7,594 nt of DNA from TCS55 sp964343505 (GTDB taxonomy: Bacteria > Fidelibacterota > Marinisomatia > Marinisomatales > TCS55), in contig CAYFJU010000097.1 in assembly GCA_964343505.1 (NCBI GenBank), forward strand, positions 1 to 7,594, in the 5' to 3' direction. A program made the position numbers and the translations under genes. Positions 6,814 to 7,594 of the stretch are shown piece after piece. The notes below the pieces were generated by a model, which worked only from the letters and a program-made list of their open reading frames with translations, was not told the DNA's origin and did no database searches. The first letter of the stretch is position 1. Every line of letters starts with the position of its first letter.

Positions 6814-7302
6814 CGGTTCATCCTGAACCGAGACACCATCCATCATGGATGATGCTGTCTTGTGCCGTGATCATCCTTGATCACGGAAGTAAAGATAAAA
6901 CTCAACCTCGGAAACTATCCACCTCATAACGGGCTCATTCTGTGACCAGATCATCTTGATCCGGAATACCATGCTGTGCCCGGTTCATCCTGAACCGGGA
7001 CACCATCCATCAAGGATGATACTGTCTTGTGCCGTGATCATCCTTGATCACGGAAGTAAAGATAAAACTCAACCTCGGAAACTATCCACCTCATAACGGG
7101 CTCATTCTGTGACCAGATCATCTTGATCCGGAATACCATGCTGTGCCCGGTTCATCCTGAACCGGGACACCATCCATCAAGGATGATACTGTCTTGTGCC
7201 GTGATCATCCTTGATCACGGAAGTAAAGATAAAACTCAACCTTGGAAACTATCCACCTTGTACCGGGCTCATTCTGACCCCGGATACCATCCACCCCGTG
7301 CC
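6814..7302. repeat. 167-bp tandem repeat, three copies (third 155 bp and diverged)
   Basis: Copy 1 (6814-6980) and copy 2 (6981-7147) are each 167 bp and differ at three positions by my reading. Copy 3 starts at 7148 and is identical to copy 2 for its first 95 bases, then diverges and is 155 bp long. A fourth partial unit follows from about 7303, with a different first hairpin (arm cccagatca) but the same second one. Each unit holds several hairpins plus a non-palindromic stretch of about 44 bases (6887-6930 in copy 1) that is kept in all four units. The near-identity of copies 1 and 2 suggests recent duplication by slippage or unequal exchange. Confidence 0.88.
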
Positions 7303-7496
7303 CAGATCATCTTGATCTGGGAAATCATCCATCAAGGATGATGCTGTTTTGTGGCGTGATCATCCTTGATCACGGAAGTAAAGATAAAACTCAACCCCGG
7401 AAACTATCCACCTCATAACGGGCTTATTCTGTGACCGGATCATCTTGATCCGGAATACCATTCACCTTGTACCGGGATCATTCTGACCCCGGATAC

Positions 7497-7518
7497 CATC
7501 CATCAAGGATGATGGATG
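7497..7518. repeat. Terminal palindrome next to the recombinase stop
   Basis: The arms catccatca and tgatggatg surround loop AGGA in a 9-4-9 layout, which is TCCT when read on the minus strand. It is the last palindrome of the array and starts five bases after the stop codon of the recombinase gene. It has the same orientation and geometry as the palindrome after the transposase stop (6060-6081). It may fold at the 3' end of the recombinase mRNA. No T-run follows, so intrinsic termination is not supported. Confidence 0.75.
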
Positions 7519-7522
7519 CACC

Positions 7523-7594
7523 TTAGGTATCCAGGGGGTTTTTAACCGCCAGCGGGCCTTTTTGCATCACATGGGTATAGATCATGGTCGTGCG
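7523..7594 (-). CDS. Tyrosine recombinase, integron-integrase-like, C-terminal 23 aa only
   Basis: The minus-strand frame entering from the right edge reads RTTMIYTHVMQKGPLAVKNP followed by LDT and stops at 7523-7525. TTMIYTHV is the last motif of tyrosine recombinases, and its Tyr is the nucleophile that forms the bond to DNA. The tail that follows, ending in a V-[RK]-[SN]-P-L-D form, is typical of integron integrases (IntI) rather than of XerC/XerD. The rest of the gene is outside the window, so the IntI-specific insert and the other catalytic residues cannot be checked. Its 3' end faces the hairpin array. Most integrons have the attI site and cassettes at the 5' side of intI, though reversed layouts are known, for example in Treponema denticola. 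Confidence 0.75.
   Translation of the reverse strand, partial: RTTMIYTHVMQKGPLAVKNPLDT

Larger units (their letters stand above)
6721..7522. repeat. Hairpin array: variable stems, conserved core and loop
   Basis: About sixteen short palindromes fill this gene-free block: 6745-6765, 6779-6799, 6814-6830, 6865-6886, 6946-6964, 6979-6999, 7032-7053, 7113-7131, 7146-7166, 7199-7220, 7263-7283, 7301-7321, 7355-7374, 7435-7453, 7472-7492 and 7497-7518. Arms are 7-9 bp, perfect or with one mismatch. The innermost pair is always CA/TG, and the loop is TCC, TCT, TTC or TCCT (AGGA in 7497-7518, which points the other way). Stem sequences differ (ccagaatca, cccggttca, ccgtgatca, cccagatca) with matching changes in the other arm. 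Most left arms are preceded by or begin with GTGCC, GTGACC or GTACC. Shorter AGGA-loop palindromes (catccatca-type) lie between them, for example 7009-7020. Open frames across the block are repeat translations, not genes. Confidence 0.85.

Noticed and set aside
6684..6929. Open frame of 81 codons on the plus strand
   Set aside because: It runs through the palindrome block; the peptide repeats the hairpin sequence in translation, has no ribosome binding site and overlaps the transposase start.
6814..7302. CRISPR array
   Set aside because: Units are 167 bp with no alternation of short repeats and unique spacers, copies are near-identical throughout, and no cas gene is present.
7123..7341. Open frame of 72 codons on the plus strand
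   Set aside because: It is a translation of the 167-bp repeat; the same peptide pieces occur in 6684-6929, so the frame follows from the repeat period rather than from selection on a protein.
6865..7400. attC sites of an integron
   Set aside because: ACTCAAC (RYYYAAC form) occurs in each unit near the conserved stretch, but no GTTRRRY partner lies at a suitable distance, the hairpins are too short and there are no cassette genes.

Overview
The window looks like a piece of a Gram-negative-type bacterial chromosome of moderate base composition. It has a conserved housekeeping operon in the middle and accessory DNA on both sides. A lipobox protein in the operon argues for a bacterium with lipoprotein export. 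An ORF6N-domain gene and a REP-type Y1 transposase would fit the Bacteroidetes/Chlorobi/Neomarinimicrobiota side of the tree, but that placement is a weak inference and no marker gene here settles it.

Left part (1-2324). The window opens with a short plus-strand stretch that reads like the broken 3' end of a gene (1-135). Next comes an HNH endonuclease gene on the minus strand (210-983). A possible 56-codon ORF (1079-1249) follows, then a 66-bp-period duplication around a perfect palindrome (1276-1378). After that is an ORF6N-domain gene (1365-1871) whose last codons are the source of one repeat copy. 1872-2324 is a gene-free spacer.

Centre (2325-5921, minus strand). Four genes overlap head to tail: leucyl aminopeptidase (M17), an HD-domain phosphohydrolase, RmuC, and a small lipoprotein. 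Each start codon shares bases with the previous stop (TGATG, ATGA, ATGA), so they form one transcript with coupled translation. Only the first two have predictable chemistry, namely peptide turnover and phosphate ester hydrolysis. RmuC is a membrane-anchored nuclease-fold protein.

Right part (5922-7594). A REP-associated (RAYT-type) Y1 transposase gene lies on the minus strand (6087-6701). Small palindromes lie on both sides of it. On its upstream side an 800-bp block (6721-7522) is packed with about sixteen hairpins. Their stems differ in sequence, but they keep the same closing CA/TG pairs, a 3-4 nt pyrimidine loop and, in most cases, a GTGCC-like tag before the left arm. Part of the block is a 167-bp tandem repeat with nearly identical copies. 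The block ends against the stop codon of a tyrosine recombinase whose last 23 residues match integron integrases. The main lead in the window is this trio: RAYT transposase, loop-conserved but stem-variable hairpin array, and IntI-like recombinase.
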